From NCBI RefSeq assembly GCF_005239225.2, contig NC_133293.1:11810333-11874332 (forward strand): a stretch of 64,000 nucleotides of DNA. The letters are read 5' to 3'. How positions within the stretch are numbered: position 1 is the stretch's first letter; the number at the start of each line of letters is the position of its first letter. The notes beneath the pieces were generated by a model. The model saw nothing but the letters and a program-made list of their open reading frames with translations. It had not been told where the DNA came from and did not search any database. The position numbers and the translations under genes are program-made. This DNA is from Populus alba. Taxonomy: Eukaryota > Streptophyta > Magnoliopsida > Malpighiales > Salicaceae. Positions 12,001 through 24,440 of this stretch are shown in pieces.

Positions 12001-13405
12001 GCTCTTATGACAACAAGTATATGGCGCTATTTATTTTGTCCAATTGATCAACTATTACACTGCTAGCGGTTATGTCTGCTGTGAGAAATGATTCTCTTAA
12101 ACCTGACTTTTCTGTTTAGACAGTGTCTTTTTCCAAATTTTCCTTGTTCTTTGCGTGTCATAGGTATTTTTTATCATTGATATTTTGTGTGTTTTGTTAT
12201 GAATTTATTGGATTAGAATTTTTCATCAGCTTTCCTGTGTTTGTAGAAAAATAATATCTGGGAACTGGTTAGCTTGCTAATATGCTATACCAGAATTTAC
12301 GTTTGAATAACTTTTTTTCTCACTATAGACAATTTCGAGGGAAAACAAATTGGTAAAGCATTAAATTCTATTAATATACGTGCCATGATTTGGCTTAAGT
12401 TTCTCTCTATTAAATTTCATCTTGATTGTGTCACTATATGGTAATGGTTTGTCTCGATATCTGCATACCTTTTGCAGTCCTTTCACTGCTGGAAGATACC
12501 ATAGCCTTGTGATTGAAAAAGAGAGTTTCCCTGGTGAAGAACTAGAGGTTACAGCATGGACTGAGGATGGCCTCATAATGGCTGCTCGCCATGGAAAATA
12601 TAAGCATCTTCAGGTAATATTTTCATTTGTTATCATCTCGTGGCTTCATCTGCCAAAAAAAAAAATATATTTGGAATAATTGGAGTGAAACATTATAATA
12701 ACCGTTTTCCTTTTGCCCCCACCTTTCTTCAAGGAAAAGCATAGTACTAGTAAAAATCACCTGTGTTAATGTTCAATCTATCAAGCTGTATGATTATAAT
12801 CACTCATCGGATTGCCCAGAAACCTTCATGCGATCAGTATTCCTAGATCATTTTGCAACCTGTCGGTGGTGTTCCTTCACCAACTTGTTCTAAATGCTTA
12901 TATGATTTATAAATGTTGCTTTCTTGATCAGTGCATGGTCTATTATGTCACGAGTATACCAGAATTGATGTTGCTAGGATCTTACAAACTAGGGGTATCG
13001 CATGGTGGTTAGAAAACAATATACGGTGAAACACAGAGGTGCTCCTTTCAGGTTGTTGTATTAATATGCCAAAATCCCTGCACACTCAGCAACATTGAGA
13101 AAAAACATGCTGAGGTTCTAGAAAAAAAAAAGAAATATACGATGGACTATTTCCAAGATGTGTTTGTCCTTGAACTTGCTGATGACTGATGATTTCTTTA
13201 TTTCAATTGGTTACATGGGTCCATCGACTTTCTGTCTATTGCTCTTACAGGTATTAAGGTCTTTATAAGATGCTATTGAAAATGTTTGAAATTTTTGCAG
13301 GGGGTGCAGTTCCATCCAGAAAGCATCATAACATCTGAAGGCAAGACAATTGTTAGGAATTTCATCAAAATGGTAGAGAGAAAAGAGGCTGAATATGAGA
13401 AATAG
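9074..13405 (+). CDS. ASB: Anthranilate synthase beta subunit (glutamine amidotransferase), plastid
   Basis: Eight exons (9074-9182, 9292-9452, 10170-10240, 10371-10408, 10517-10627, 10810-10909, 12478-12613, 13301-13405) join in phase with GT-AG introns to 276 residues, the length I recall for Arabidopsis ASB1. The protein releases ammonia from glutamine for the alpha subunit, which makes anthranilate from chorismate, the first committed step of tryptophan synthesis. Residues 1 to about 55 are Ser/Ala/Lys-rich with few acids, as expected of a chloroplast transit peptide. The class-I amidotransferase core starts at [17 protein letters not shown]. The catalytic triad is C152 (GVCMGLQ), H247 and E249 (QFHPES). 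The oxyanion region reads SPGPGTPQDSG. The ATG at 9074 is chosen because a full transit peptide follows. Intron 6 (10910-12477) holds a repeat copy. All key residues are present, so it should be functional. Confidence 0.97.
11760..11960. repeat. Dispersed AT-rich repeat inside ASB intron 6
   Basis: This copy is in reverse orientation relative to most others (AAAAATAAAAAATATTATTTTAAT) and ends with TACCATAATACCAAACAAGC. That end mirrors the left-end phrase TTTGGTATT seen at 54480, suggesting terminal inverted repeats. Confidence 0.55.
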
Positions 13406-13879
13406 AAGCATGTCAAGAATCAAGACATACAGTGAATAAAAGGTAAAAAAACAGGAAGCAGCAGAAACAGTGGACCTTTGGGCTGGTAGTTCTGTTTCTT
13501 CTATATTCTTACTCTGTGGGTTTTAAACCAGTACTTATTTTTTTGTACTTGATGTGTAGCTTTTGGACTGGCATTTATTTATTTTTCATGCACAATTTTT
13601 TCTCTGATTGAAGCAAATAGCAAGTGGCTCGTTGCATGAATGCGTCGAATCAGCATAAGGAGTCCCCTCTTTATTGGGAAAAAGAACCTGCAAGACTGAA
13701 TTAGCTCTCGCACACGCACACCCATGTGATCACGAAGTCCCACGAGAAGGATTCATTCTGGTTTGCCTCTTTTGTGGAGTTCTACACTTAGTTTTGGAAC
13801 CTACTGCTGATAGAGATCTGTTTCCAAAGACTTGTTATTGAACATGACCAGCTTAATGCAAGTATTGATATAAATAATC

Positions 13880-13885
13880 AATAAA
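13880..13885 (+). promoter_or_regulatory. Possible polyadenylation signal (AATAAA) of ASB
   Basis: An AATAAA lies 475 bp after the ASB stop in AT-rich sequence. A nearer AATAAA at 13435-13440 is an alternative. Plant poly(A) signals are loose, so this is only a candidate. Confidence 0.25.
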
Positions 13886-15052
13886 CTTTAGCATTATTGG
13901 GTTTTTTTCTCCCTTTATTATTGAAATTTTAAGCTTGTTTCGTCCACAGTGAGAGCAGGATTCAGGTTCCTCCTCTCCCCACATACCCACAGGTATATGA
14001 AGTTTCGTTTAGGATATTTTCCCGTTAATTTCCCTTGTATTGATGGTTGAAATAAGCCGTGCTTTTTCAATCAGATTAATTTATTGATTTTGAATTTGAA
14101 ATAGGAAGGTAAAAAGGGTGTCAAAATCACACCACAAAGATCATTAACCAGCCTTGCTAAACATCAAAACATGAATTCATAACGTTTAAACTTGACAGCG
14201 AGAAGGATGATCGAATTTGAATTACCACAAGAACCAATTGCTGTTCTAGATAGCTTGGGATGGCAACTGGGGTCGGTCTGCCTAAGGAGGTGTTCAAGTC
14301 AATCAAGAGTGATTAACACTGCAAAAGAACAGAAATTGGAGACATGTTGTGCTCAAACATGGAGTGAACTAGTCTCTGCAAAGGAGTTATTCACAATAGT
14401 AAGCATCGTGGAGGAATATGCAGGTACCATATCATATTGGAACATTTAGTACGGGTACCTTCACACTAATTGAGGCAGCAATAGCATGGTCAATCTACTA
14501 TATGTGTTCAAAATTCTATCAGAGCTGAACATTCTTGTGAGTTGTGTGGACCTGTTAGAACGCAGATAATCCGGTAAAACGCAAATATATTGAATTAAAC
14601 TGCCTATTATTATTAATCTGTGATCCGTATCTAGACAACTCATTCGTGAGAATCTTGAGCAACCAAAACCTATCCAAAAATTGACATGAACTATCAACAG
14701 AAACAGCAAGAACGACACGAAAAGATGGATTATCGCCAGCTTCATTACAAACCAGGGAGAAATAGGAGGAGGACAAGCTACGCCATTAGCAAAGCAAGTC
14801 CAGTCCAACCCAAAAACCACTTATTATTATTATTGTTATTGTTATTAATGTAATTATAGATTTGGATTTTTGTATATACAATATACAAAGGCCTCTTTAG
14901 CAAGATGACAAGGCCCATCGATGGAGATTGAAGCGGCCTAGGAAGACCTCTTCCAACCAAGGTTTTTCAAGTAAGCTAGTCATTCACACTCATAACATTC
15001 ACTAAAGCAATATAGTTTTCCTCGATACCTTTCTAAGCTTCTAACCCTCTGT

Positions 15053-15074
15053 CTGTGTGTGTGTGTGTGTGTGT
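15053..15074. repeat. (GT)n microsatellite
   Basis: About eleven uninterrupted GT units following a CTGTCT lead-in. Confidence 0.9.
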
Positions 15075-16159
15075 AGATAGATAAAACGATCAAATGCACC
15101 GCGATTGAATACAAAGAGGAGCAGAGCAGTGTTGAATGCTCGTTTTTCCTTGATCAGTAGTAGTTTCTGAAAAATTGACAATTTTGTTTTCCTATTTCAA
15201 ACTAATAAATAGCATTTAATATATAATGGAAGAGCTACGGAATTTACTTTTCTAAATTTTGTTCAGCAATACTGGCACGAAGAGTTTGCAAACCATTCTG
15301 ACAGCAGAAATTAGAGAAACAGTTAAGGAGTGGGAAACCATCCAGGTCCGAGTTGGCTAGCCATGCGACATTGGAGGGTCAGATAAGCAAGAAAACAACT
15401 TTTATTCAAATGCTCTCCTTCCCACATGAATTTTTGAGGAAAAGAAAAGGTGATGAGTGCTTGTGATGTTTTTTGTGAATCTGGTTATCATTTTCCAGCT
15501 GTGACGCCGATTACCTTTTGGCCAATCAAAACCTCTGTGGTTAGAGGCATCAAAGACTTTCATAAAAACCACGTCTCTAGCTTTTTCATTATGGCCTGGA
15601 TCTTTTCCTTGCAACTGAACTTTTAAAGCGAAAGGCTAAAGTCTTATTGCTTACTGTCACTGTCTCCTTCTCTATACCCAACCTTTGGAATCCCAGCTTA
15701 CTGATACGTGGAGGTGTGCTCCCTGTGTCTTCAAATCATGGGAAAACTGTAAAAAATTAATAATTCTTGTTTTAATAAATATATGAATGGATATGGTAAT
15801 AGTTTGTATGAAAAAAATTTAAAAATAAATAGGTATTTTTAATTTACAGAAATCAAATCTTAAAGTAACTTATATTGTTAAGAAAATATAATAATTACAG
15901 TTAAAATTAAAATTGCACAAGTTTTACAATATGCTTTTTTAAAACAATTTCCCACAAATCTATACTTCAAAGTTTAAACCCACGAGATGCCTTTCTTGAG
16001 TCCAGTAACATTAGTTTGCAGTGATGATACCATCGGCAACGAAGCTAGTAATCTAGCAGCAGTTTTGGTGCCATTCTGTCTTAAAAAGAATTGGAAAAGA
16101 TTCATGGGTCGATTAATATTCTTGGAGTGAAACGAGTGAGGCTGTGGATTTATAAGTGT

Positions 16160-16310
16160 GGTAATGGTTGTTTTTTAAAGTGATTTTTATCTATAAATAT
16201 ATTAAAATAATTTATTTTTTAAAATTATTTTTTATATCAGCATGATATGAAAATATATAAAAAATATTAAATAAAAAATATATTTTTTTTAAAACACAAT
16301 TTAAACTACA
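16160..16310. repeat. Dispersed AT-rich repeat copy
   Basis: Starts near TGGTAATGGTTGTTTTTTAA and continues through ATAAATATATTAAAATAATT and TTTATATCAGCATGATATGA. The right end overlaps the first unit of the local duplication. Confidence 0.6.
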
Positions 16311-16545
16311 TTCCCAAATTAAACTACAGGCCTTCGAGTTTCTGAGACAAGGATGTATCCGTTCCTACAAAGTATGAAATATTAAATAAAAAAATTAAAT
16401 AAAAAATATTTTTAATATTTAATATATAAAAAATATTAAATAAAAAATATTTTTTTTTAAAACACAATTTAAACTACATTCCCAAATTAAACTACAGGCC
16501 TTCGAGTTTCTGAGACAAGGATGTATCCGTTCCTACAAGGTATGA
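16261..16545. repeat. Direct duplication, about 117 bp, spaced 168 bp
   Basis: The segment containing TTAAACTACATTCCCAAATT and CTTCGAGTTTCTGAGACAAG occurs at 16261-16377 and again, almost identical, ending at 16545. The offset is exactly 168 bp. The only clear differences are small changes in the poly-A/T part and one A/G change before TATGA, so the duplication is recent. Confidence 0.9.
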
Positions 16546-17219
16546 GAATCCCCGAAGTCAGCAAACATGATACTTCAGCAAACATTGTCTCGTAATCTTG
16601 GATACGATCACCTTGCATCAATTTGGCATTCTACACCTTATTTCCCTGTTGATTTTATTTTTATTTGAACAGAGTGTACTATGGTGTCTAAGAAATTATA
16701 AAATTTCACAAACAAATTGTAGTAATATATTTTATAATTCTTTTTTAATAAAAAAAACATCTGACTTTATTAATGATTTAAGTTAAACAAATACATCACT
16801 GTTTTTATACCATGATAATACAAAAAAATTAAGATTGGAATGTATTGCCCTACTGATGATAGCATTAATTTGATTTTTTCATTAACTCGTTCAAAAGCTC
16901 AATAGAACTCCATGACAAAAAAAAAAATATTGAGATTTCTAAGCACCACCAATCAACCGTGTAGATTAATAAGGGAATGAGTTGCATCATATGGATGAAA
17001 GATTTCTTCCTCTGGAATTGTTTTAAACCGTCAAAAAACAAAAGAAATCACCATAGTTTAGTAAAGAAACATCAGAATCTTGTTATATGAATTGTACATT
17101 GTAGTAAAATTAAGAGAAACTTCCAATACAATTCAAATCTAAATCTTTATCCTAAAGAATAGAAAAGGAAAAAGAAAAGAGAAAAGAAAGATGAAAAAAA
17201 CAAGTGCTATGTTTTTTTG

Positions 17220-17350
17220 TTGCGTTTAAAAAATTATTAAATTAATTTTTTCTAATATTTTTTATGGTTTTAATGTACTAAAATTAAAAATTCATATATC
17301 TTTTTTAAAAATTACTTAAAAAAAAAAAACATTACAGCACGATACAATTA
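17220..17350. repeat. Dispersed AT-rich repeat copy
   Basis: A weaker copy with TTTTTATGGTTTTAATGTACTA and long A-runs. Assignment rests on the order of the blocks. Confidence 0.4.
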
Positions 17351-17859
17351 AAGCAAATAAAGCCAGTGCCCTGATTGTTTTGCTAATCTAATCTACCAAT
17401 CTGGGCAGCCTTATCTTCTCTTTTGGGGTTTGCTTTCTAATATATTTTAATGTCTTAATTAATACTGCACATTAACCTTAGAATGAAGTATCAACAACCT
17501 TTGCTGCTTTAAGGCGTCCAATTAAAGAGTCACAGAACAATTAATTGCGAGGCCAGGTGGGATCCTATCATGAAGTTTTGAAATGGAAAAACACTCCAAA
17601 GTGCCTCAAAGAGGATGCTGCTTGTCTTTATCTGGCTCTCTCCCTTTCTTCTATCTACCTCTCCTTCGACTTCTCTTCTGCCAACAGTTGACTCCAGAGA
17701 GGAAATTGATGTCTTTTTTTGGTATTCGGAGAAGAAATATCTAAATTCGTCAATTGTCACGCACCGATCTTTCTTCACTTTTTAGTTTTTACGACTGATA
17801 CAGTGTTCTTGAAAAATGTTCTGTAAATGTATTGTACTATTCAATTAGCTTAGCTGGGA

Positions 17860-18010
17860 TTATGATAATGGTGATGATTTAAAGTATTTTTTATTTAGAA
17901 ATATATTAAAATAATTTTTTTATTTTTAATATCAGTATTTAAAGCAATATAAAAACATAGAAAATTATTTTAAATAAATAAAAATTAAAAAAACACAACT
18001 TACACCAAAT
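17860..18010. repeat. Dispersed AT-rich repeat copy
   Basis: A clear copy running from ATGATAATGGTGATGATTTA through TTTAGAAATATATTAAAATA to an A-rich right end that closes with AAAAACACAACTTACACCAA. Confidence 0.65.
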
Positions 18011-18481
18011 TCTCCGTAATATACAGGCTCCACATGGACATAATATTTGAGGAATTTCAAAGAAAACCATCTTTACCCCTCTCCAAAAATTAGAACCGTT
18101 GCTGAGAGCATAACCTGTGAGCTATATAATCCAACATTCTGCCATTTGCAGCAGCGTTGCCTTCACCAGTTGTCACATCTAAACCGACCTCGGATTCCAA
18201 CTAACCATTGACAAAATGTCCTCCGAAGATGACAAGTCTGACCTTTAAAATATAAGAGACGTCTGGACAGACCAGGGGGCCCGAGCCCTTGACCTTTAAA
18301 GACATGTCCTGCGTTTACTGATCAAGCAGCTGTTTTTTTTTCTCACTTGGATCAAATAAATGGAGATTAAAATAAAATATTAGACAACAGACAAGATGCT
18401 TGATGACACCATCCATTTCAGTGCGAAAACACGGCCAGAACCCATACCAACAACACACAGAGTGACTCCATATACTATGAA

Positions 18482-18487
18482 TTTATT
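18482..18487 (-). promoter_or_regulatory. Possible polyadenylation signal of the XTH gene
   Basis: TTTATT on the plus strand (AATAAA on the gene strand) lies 286 bp past the XTH stop codon, a normal 3' UTR distance. Confidence 0.3.
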
Positions 18488-18772
18488 TAACCCGTTAGAG
18501 CGTGTCAAGAGTACATAAAAAATTATTACCAAATTCAATTTGTAAAGCCAAGAGACAACATCGATGATGAGATGAACAACTGGAAAACTAATAGTATGAA
18601 GAACTATACACATCCTCGCCCAACCACCCACCATCGACCATGTAAGAATCTATGCTCTTCTTTCTCTATTCACAACAAAAACAAATGACCCCAGCTAAAT
18701 CATAATAGCATAAATGCACTAAGATTAAGATGACAACATCCATCACACGACAATGCCACCGTTGCATATTTC

Positions 18773-21007
18773 TTAAATGGAAATGACTTCGGCATGACTT
18801 GACCGACTACGGTGGTGTCGTTTCCCGTGGTGGCGCCGGCCTCCGCCAAAAGTAACAGGATCGTAAGATTTGAGTCGGTCTGCTTCTTTGGCATTGATCA
18901 CACACTCTGATGGGGGAGCCCTGTACCGAACCCGGTCATAGCAATAAGAGTATGTCATAAACTTGGCCCTAAAGCTCTCCATCTTAATTCTCTGCACTGG
19001 TGTGACACCGGTGGGGATCGCCTGAGAACTCTCTGTATTATCGCATCTTGGAAACTGCTCCACAGGATCGACAGCACACCCGTGCAGAACAAGGTCGGAA
19101 AATTCAGCGACATAAGGGGCGTATTTGTAATTCACTCTATATTTGCCTCCATTAGTAGCCCAATCAGACCCATCCCATATCGTTGCATACAGAGACATTG
19201 GCTTGGAAGGGAAATCTCCTCCCATAGATTCTGTTCTCTTAACCTCTCTAATTGGAATGCTGTCCACGTAAAATCTAAATATAAAAGAAATAGACACGGA
19301 ATTAGAATGGTAGTCGATGCACCAAAAAGGATCAATCCTTCCTAAAACAAAATCAGCACAGCTTGTTCATATGCAAAATAGAAAACCAATACCTTCTAAT
19401 TGGTAAATGTGAAAGATTGAGGAAACAAGTATATAAAATTGTGAATATCTGACAAGATGGGGATGCTTTTTCGGTCTTTCCCTGAGAATTACAGGGTCGC
19501 GTACAGCTCCATCACATCAATGTTTAAATAGATTCTTATCTCAAATTTAATCTAACTTTTCTCGGTAACCAAACAAATAGTTTTACCAAACTTTAGCCAT
19601 GCCAAAGCTGGCAGACTGGTTTTGTTAAAACAGGCGCATGTCCCTAAAAGGTAAAAGAACAGAGAACTTTCTGTGCTAGGCACCTAAAAGAAGGAACTTT
19701 GTCTCTACCTACAGAGAATGCATCCATCCTACCCCCCAAAACAGTAAATTACATACCGTATATACCATGAGGTCATTATTGATTAAAAGGTAAAGTACAC
19801 CCTTTAAAAAGCTCTAATTGCAAGAAAAATAATACATGTAAAACCACACAGGTAAACAAAACAAGAAGAAGAAAAAAGATGGGAAAGCGGGTTTGTTGCT
19901 TACATGATCTGAGAATTAGTCCAGAGAATGCTATACTGATGGAAATCATCAGAGGGATCGAACCAGAGGCTGTATCTCTCTTCTCTGCCGGCACTAGTGC
20001 TGCCATTGCCATAAATGTTTGTCTGGATCCTCCAATCTTTGCCTCTTATGTTACCCAAGAACTCGAAGTCAATTTCATCATGGTTCTTCTCGAATATGTC
20101 ACCATTCGACATCTGTTAATTAGAAAAGAAACAGACATGATATAAGAAAAGTTTTTTTCTAATTTTTCTTTGATCAAAATTTTGAAATTTATCAGCGAAA
20201 ATTAGCATGATAATGATATTATTTATTTTCGTTGCTAGATTTTACAGAAAAGATAACATTTTGTGGAGATAAATGGCGAGCATGAGGGTAGATTGGATTT
20301 TTTTCAGTTTCTTAAAATAGAGCTTAGACATGAACCATAAAATCAGTGGACAACTAACAAACCCATGAGAATGAGTTTGTTGTAGTCTGATCAGACTCTT
20401 TCAAGGTTAGCATGACAGAGAAAACAGTTGGCATGAAAGCACAAGACTTGAAAGATAAATCAAATACTCCCCGTGAAAAGAAAGAAAAAACACCAATTTA
20501 GGTCTGATAAATGATGAACTGAATCCAAATATTAAACCTCCATTATTGATTTAAAAACACATTAAAATTCTTAATATGCACTGTTACTCACATAAAAAGC
20601 AACCACAACTCCAGCAGTATAATCTGCTGGCAACTTGATAGAAGCACTGAAGTATCCATGTAGGTATAAGTCCTGAGAAACAAACCCGGACCCTGCATAT
20701 ACACAACCCAAAGAAACTCTCAAACGAATGCCAACGCAACACACACATATAAGGATATGAAAAACCAGAATCATAGACCCAAAACAGAGATTATGAAAAT
20801 ATAAGAACCTGTCCTCTCATCTAGAGATAAATGGACTCTCTTTCCATCTCTGTACATGACCAGATTATCATCCCCAAAAAGTTGGGTGTATCCTTCATCA
20901 AAGGATATAATAGGCAATGAAGTTCTTTGAATTTGAGACCCAGAAACAAAAGGCGCAAGAGAAGAGCAAATTAAGAGAAAACAAGGACCAAGATAAGAGC
21001 ACGCCAT
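18773..21007 (-). CDS. XTH28: Xyloglucan endotransglucosylase/hydrolase, XTH27/28 type
   Basis: Four exons on the minus strand (21007-20809, 20692-20592, 20112-19904, 19274-18773) join in phase to 336 residues, close to the usual length of group III XTHs. The enzyme cuts and religates xyloglucan in the wall. Residues 1 to about 23 are a secretory signal peptide ([20 protein letters not shown]). The GH16 active site reads HDEIDFEF at 111-118, with E113 and E117 as the expected nucleophile and acid/base. A sequon N136-G-S follows, as in many XTHs. The C-terminal XET_C region is Cys-containing and the protein ends in a basic His/Arg/Ser tail ([12 protein letters not shown]), typical of the XTH27/28/30 branch. 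Neighbour order favours XTH28 over XTH27. All catalytic residues are intact. Confidence 0.96.
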
Positions 21008-21129
21008 CTTTTCTTTTGTGTGTTAATGGTGTGTTTTCTTTTGAAAAAAATCAAACAGAGGAAGAAAGTTCCTCGCTTGACTATAATGAAAGCACGGTGT
21101 CTATTAGCTGTGTGTGTGAATGAATGAAT

Positions 21130-21156
21130 TTATATATATATATATATATATATATA
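21130..21156. repeat. (TA)n microsatellite upstream of XTH
   Basis: An uninterrupted TA run about 120 bp before the XTH start codon. Its position would allow it to serve as the TATA region, which is inference. Confidence 0.85.
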
Positions 21157-21169
21157 GTAAGAGAGAAAG

Positions 21170-21300
21170 TAGAGTGCTGAGGAAGGAGAGAACGGTGTGT
21201 GGAAGAATATGAATATCACTGCCTCTAGAGCTATGGGGAGGGAGGGAGAGGGAGAGGGAGAGGGAGCAAAAGGCTAATGAGAGCACCGAGAGAAAAGGGA
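21170..21300. repeat. GA-rich promoter tract (GGGAGA repeats)
   Basis: Purine-rich run including repeated GGGAGA units (21239-21270), which is CT-rich on the XTH gene strand. GA/CT tracts are common in plant core promoters. Confidence 0.6.
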
Positions 21301-22059
21301 GGTCATTTTACAGTGGAGGGAGAGGTGTGGGCTGTTCTTGTGTAGAAAGGTTTTGTGTTTTTTTGGAATGTACCGTCCCCCAACCTACTATCTTTTTTCA
21401 TTTGTATTACATTTATTATTATTATCATCATTATGTACAGTGTATCTGTATACAGAATTGGAAATTAGAAATACTGAATTTGGATTTGGATGCAGTTTTT
21501 ACTTTTCTTTACTTTTTTCATGAACAGCCACGCTACATTAAAAATAAAATTATTGGCATGGAGAATTCCCATATACATGTCACTATTCATTATAATTAAT
21601 ACTGCAATTATTCTTTTGCTCTTCTAAAAAAAATAATGATTTTTCCCCCATATAAATTGGAGACAATTCGGTATTTTTACCTTTTATAACTACATTGTAA
21701 AGATCATGTAATCTTTAAAGGTATTTTTTAAAAAATATTGATCAGGATAATTTAATTATTTTATATTTTTAAAGCATAATATAAAAACTATATTGCTCTT
21801 GGAAGAAAATTCTTGAGACTTTCATTCATAGATTATTTTTTTCAAACTAGTTTTAGTGATTAACAAGTTAATTGCGGATGGTATGGTTTTTTTATTAATA
21901 TAAATATTGCTTTCAGGATAAAAATAATTGGTATGTGTGTTGTTAGCATAAATGAGTGGGCAATATATGAAGCTTTATCTCACATCTAAACACTGTCTTT
22001 TCACGATGGTATTGTATGCGTCTCGTTATCATCTCTCCAATGGCATAGCATAATAGTTG

Positions 22060-22860
22060 GGCTTTGATTAAATTTTTTTTTCCTTTTCTTTCTCTTTTTT
22101 GTATTCATCTTGTCAAATTTCACTTGTTTTTTTTTTTTTTATCAAACTCAGTTTTTTTTTATTATTATTTTTTATTATTTTTTATTGGTTTTTTCTTCAA
22201 TTTAATTTTTCATCATTTTGTTTTATTTAATTTTTATATTAAATTTGATATTTATTTTTTTATTGTTGTTTGTTTTTTTATCATTTTCCTTGTTGAATTT
22301 TGTTTTCAATTTCATCAATCAATATTTTATTTTAATTTGTCTATCATCAAATCTAGTCCTTAATTTTTTCTATTTCTATTCCTTTTGCTTTAGGTAATTT
22401 TTTTATTACAGTTTTTTTTTTTTTTTGAATTCCATCCCTCCATGTTTTATTGATTTGTAATTTTTTTTGTTATTTTTTTATTATTTACCTTACATGATGT
22501 TAATCCATGCTCATGACTGGTCACGAGTTTTAAAGGTTAACATGGATTAACTTTAATTTTTTTGTGTTTCATTTTAAAATTATTTTTTTTTAATTTTATC
22601 CTTTAATATTTGATTTATTAGGAATTGATCTTCATGTTTTTTTATCACTTTCACTTTTATAAAATTATTTTAATCTCACTTTCAACTTTTTTTATTTTGT
22701 TAATTTATTTATTGTAATTGTATTTTTTTTATCAATACTATTTAAATTTGTCGAGACTTTAAAGGGGAATTTTTTTTTTTGAAGAATGAAAATAATATAA
22801 TTTCCTTTTTGACTACAATGTAATCCTCTTGACTGTTTTTTTTTTTTGTTAATTGTGTAT
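22060..22860. repeat. T-rich degenerate repeat with short inverted repeat
   Basis: Same style as 6600-7330. Inside, GTTAATCCATG (22499-22509) and CATGGATTAAC (22541-22551) form a perfect 11-bp inverted repeat around TGACTGGTCACGAG. The 99-aa open frame at 22064-22363 is a Phe-rich by-product of the T-runs. Confidence 0.5.
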
Positions 22861-23364
22861 GTTCTATAATCTTAGCTCACACTAAAACATTTTCCTTCTC
22901 AAAATGCTTGTCTGATTTGATAACAATAAGATCCTCGCAGTTGTTACATGTTCATTTTTTTAACCTTCTTTCTTCCTGTATTTTTGTTTTCAATGTAGAT
23001 TTCAAAGAATGACATTCCAATCATGTATAAAACCAGGGAGCAGAGTATAGGAAACAAATTTAAAAAATCAATGTAGTTAGTTCTTGTTTTGTAATCCGAC
23101 ATGCATCATGGTAATGATTCCTCGTGATATCTTTTTATATTAGTCAAATATTGTTTTAAGAAACCACTTTATTTTTTAATTCAATCAATGTTATGTTAAC
23201 CAAAGACTCCAAGAACTCAAAAAAGAAAATATTATAAAATTACGGGTTTCATTCGCAGCCATTATGTTTTCCTGCCTGTGTCATTATTAGGTAAGCCAGA
23301 AGATCCACGGAAATGGAAACCACCTTCCACCGCATGATAAGGGATTTAATGATACATTACGGTG

Positions 23365-23530
23365 TTTAGAAATGCGATTAAATCGTGTTTTATAAAAATA
23401 TATAAAAAAAATTGTTTAAAATTATTTATTTTAATATATTGTTATTAAAATAAAAATTTTAAAAAACATTATTTAAATATATATATTTTTTAAAAAATAT
23501 ATATATCAACAATTACCGCACTAACAAATA
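23365..23530. repeat. Dispersed AT-rich repeat copy
   Basis: Contains TTATTTTAATATATTGTTAT and ends near CAACAATTACCGCACTAACA, probably the reverse orientation. Confidence 0.5.
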
Positions 23531-24055
23531 ACCCGTAAATGTTTACACATAAAAACAGCAATCCTAATTTAAATTATTGCGCCTAGAATGATTCTGGGCT
23601 CCTTATCCCTTCTGCAAGACTTTCAAATAAAACAATATTTGATAGATTTATAAGGCACAGTATGTGAAAAAGGATACATCATCAGGGCAAGAATGATCGT
23701 CATCAAGGCTTTTGAGGGCAAAAGGAGGCTTGGCCCTTTAATAATTTCTTGTTCTTTTTAATGGATAGAATAAAATAAAAATAGCCAATGCATTTAAAAA
23801 CAAAATATAAATAAATAAAAGCTAAACGGGACAGCGTTTTTTTGTTGCACTCTACGTCACGCGCCGCCCCATTTTTTCAGGTTTATTAAGTTTACATTGT
23901 TCCTGAAATACCCTCAACAATCCAACAAAATCTACTGATTTGCCCCCATTGCGGGTCTCGTTTGTTTGCATTCTGATAAAGATACCGTTGATCAAGGCAG
24001 GGAAAAAGTTCGCTGCCATCTATTCAACGAGAATCGCGTGCGACAGCGTCTATAT

Positions 24056-24111
24056 TTCGGCGCTTAGGTAGTTGTCACGGACATGACACGTGTCACACTT
24101 TAAGCGCCGAA
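24056..24111. promoter_or_regulatory. 11-bp perfect inverted repeat around a G-box
   Basis: TTCGGCGCTTA at 24056-24066 is repeated in inverse as TAAGCGCCGAA at 24101-24111. Between them lies the palindrome GACACGTGTC (24085-24094), which contains the G-box/ABRE core CACGTG. The GC-rich arms stand out against the AT-rich surroundings. No adjacent gene is visible. Confidence 0.6.
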
Positions 24112-24294
24112 TCCACAATCAACTCTCCAGATTCACAGTATTTGTCACGGGGAGTGTATACGGTGCACCCTCTGCTGTTTCATTGCCTTTAAATTCTTCA
24201 AATGAACAATGGCTCCTCTAGACAATTAGCTTCCGTCCAGGGGGGCTGTCATTCAATCAAATATTCTTGGTTTAAATACTTGGTTAATTAAGAC

Positions 24295-24440
24295 CGTGTT
24301 TCGTACCGTGCTTTAAAAAAATTGAATTTTTTTTTATATTTTTAAATAATTTTCAAATTTTAAAAAAATATTATTTCAAGATATTTTAAAATAAAAAAAT
24401 ATTTTAGAAAATAACTGATACTATAATTACGCACACTATC
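24295..24440. repeat. Dispersed AT-rich repeat copy
   Basis: Starts at the phrase GTGTTTCGTACCGTGCTTTA and passes through TATTTCAAGATATTTTAAAA to AAATAACTGATACTATAATT. Confidence 0.5.

Larger units (their letters stand above)
13406..18481. other. Intergenic region between ASB and XTH genes
   Basis: It contains the ASB 3' flank, ATT/GTT microsatellites near 14820, a (GT)n tract, a 168-bp-spaced duplication and several AT-rich repeat copies. Short ORFs at 14192-14449 (+) and 17530-17778 (-) encode no recognisable domain and lack splice partners. I see no gene. Confidence 0.6.

Noticed and set aside
14192..14449. 85-codon plus-strand ORF after ASB
   Set aside because: No recognisable domain and no splice partners; sits in the ASB 3' flank and lacks a promoter-like context.
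17530..17778. 82-codon minus-strand ORF
   Set aside because: No known family, no promoter or splice sites in register; composition like the surrounding intergenic DNA.
22064..22363. 99-codon Phe-rich, membrane-like ORF
   Set aside because: Product of T-runs in a degenerate repeat; low complexity with no conserved motif.
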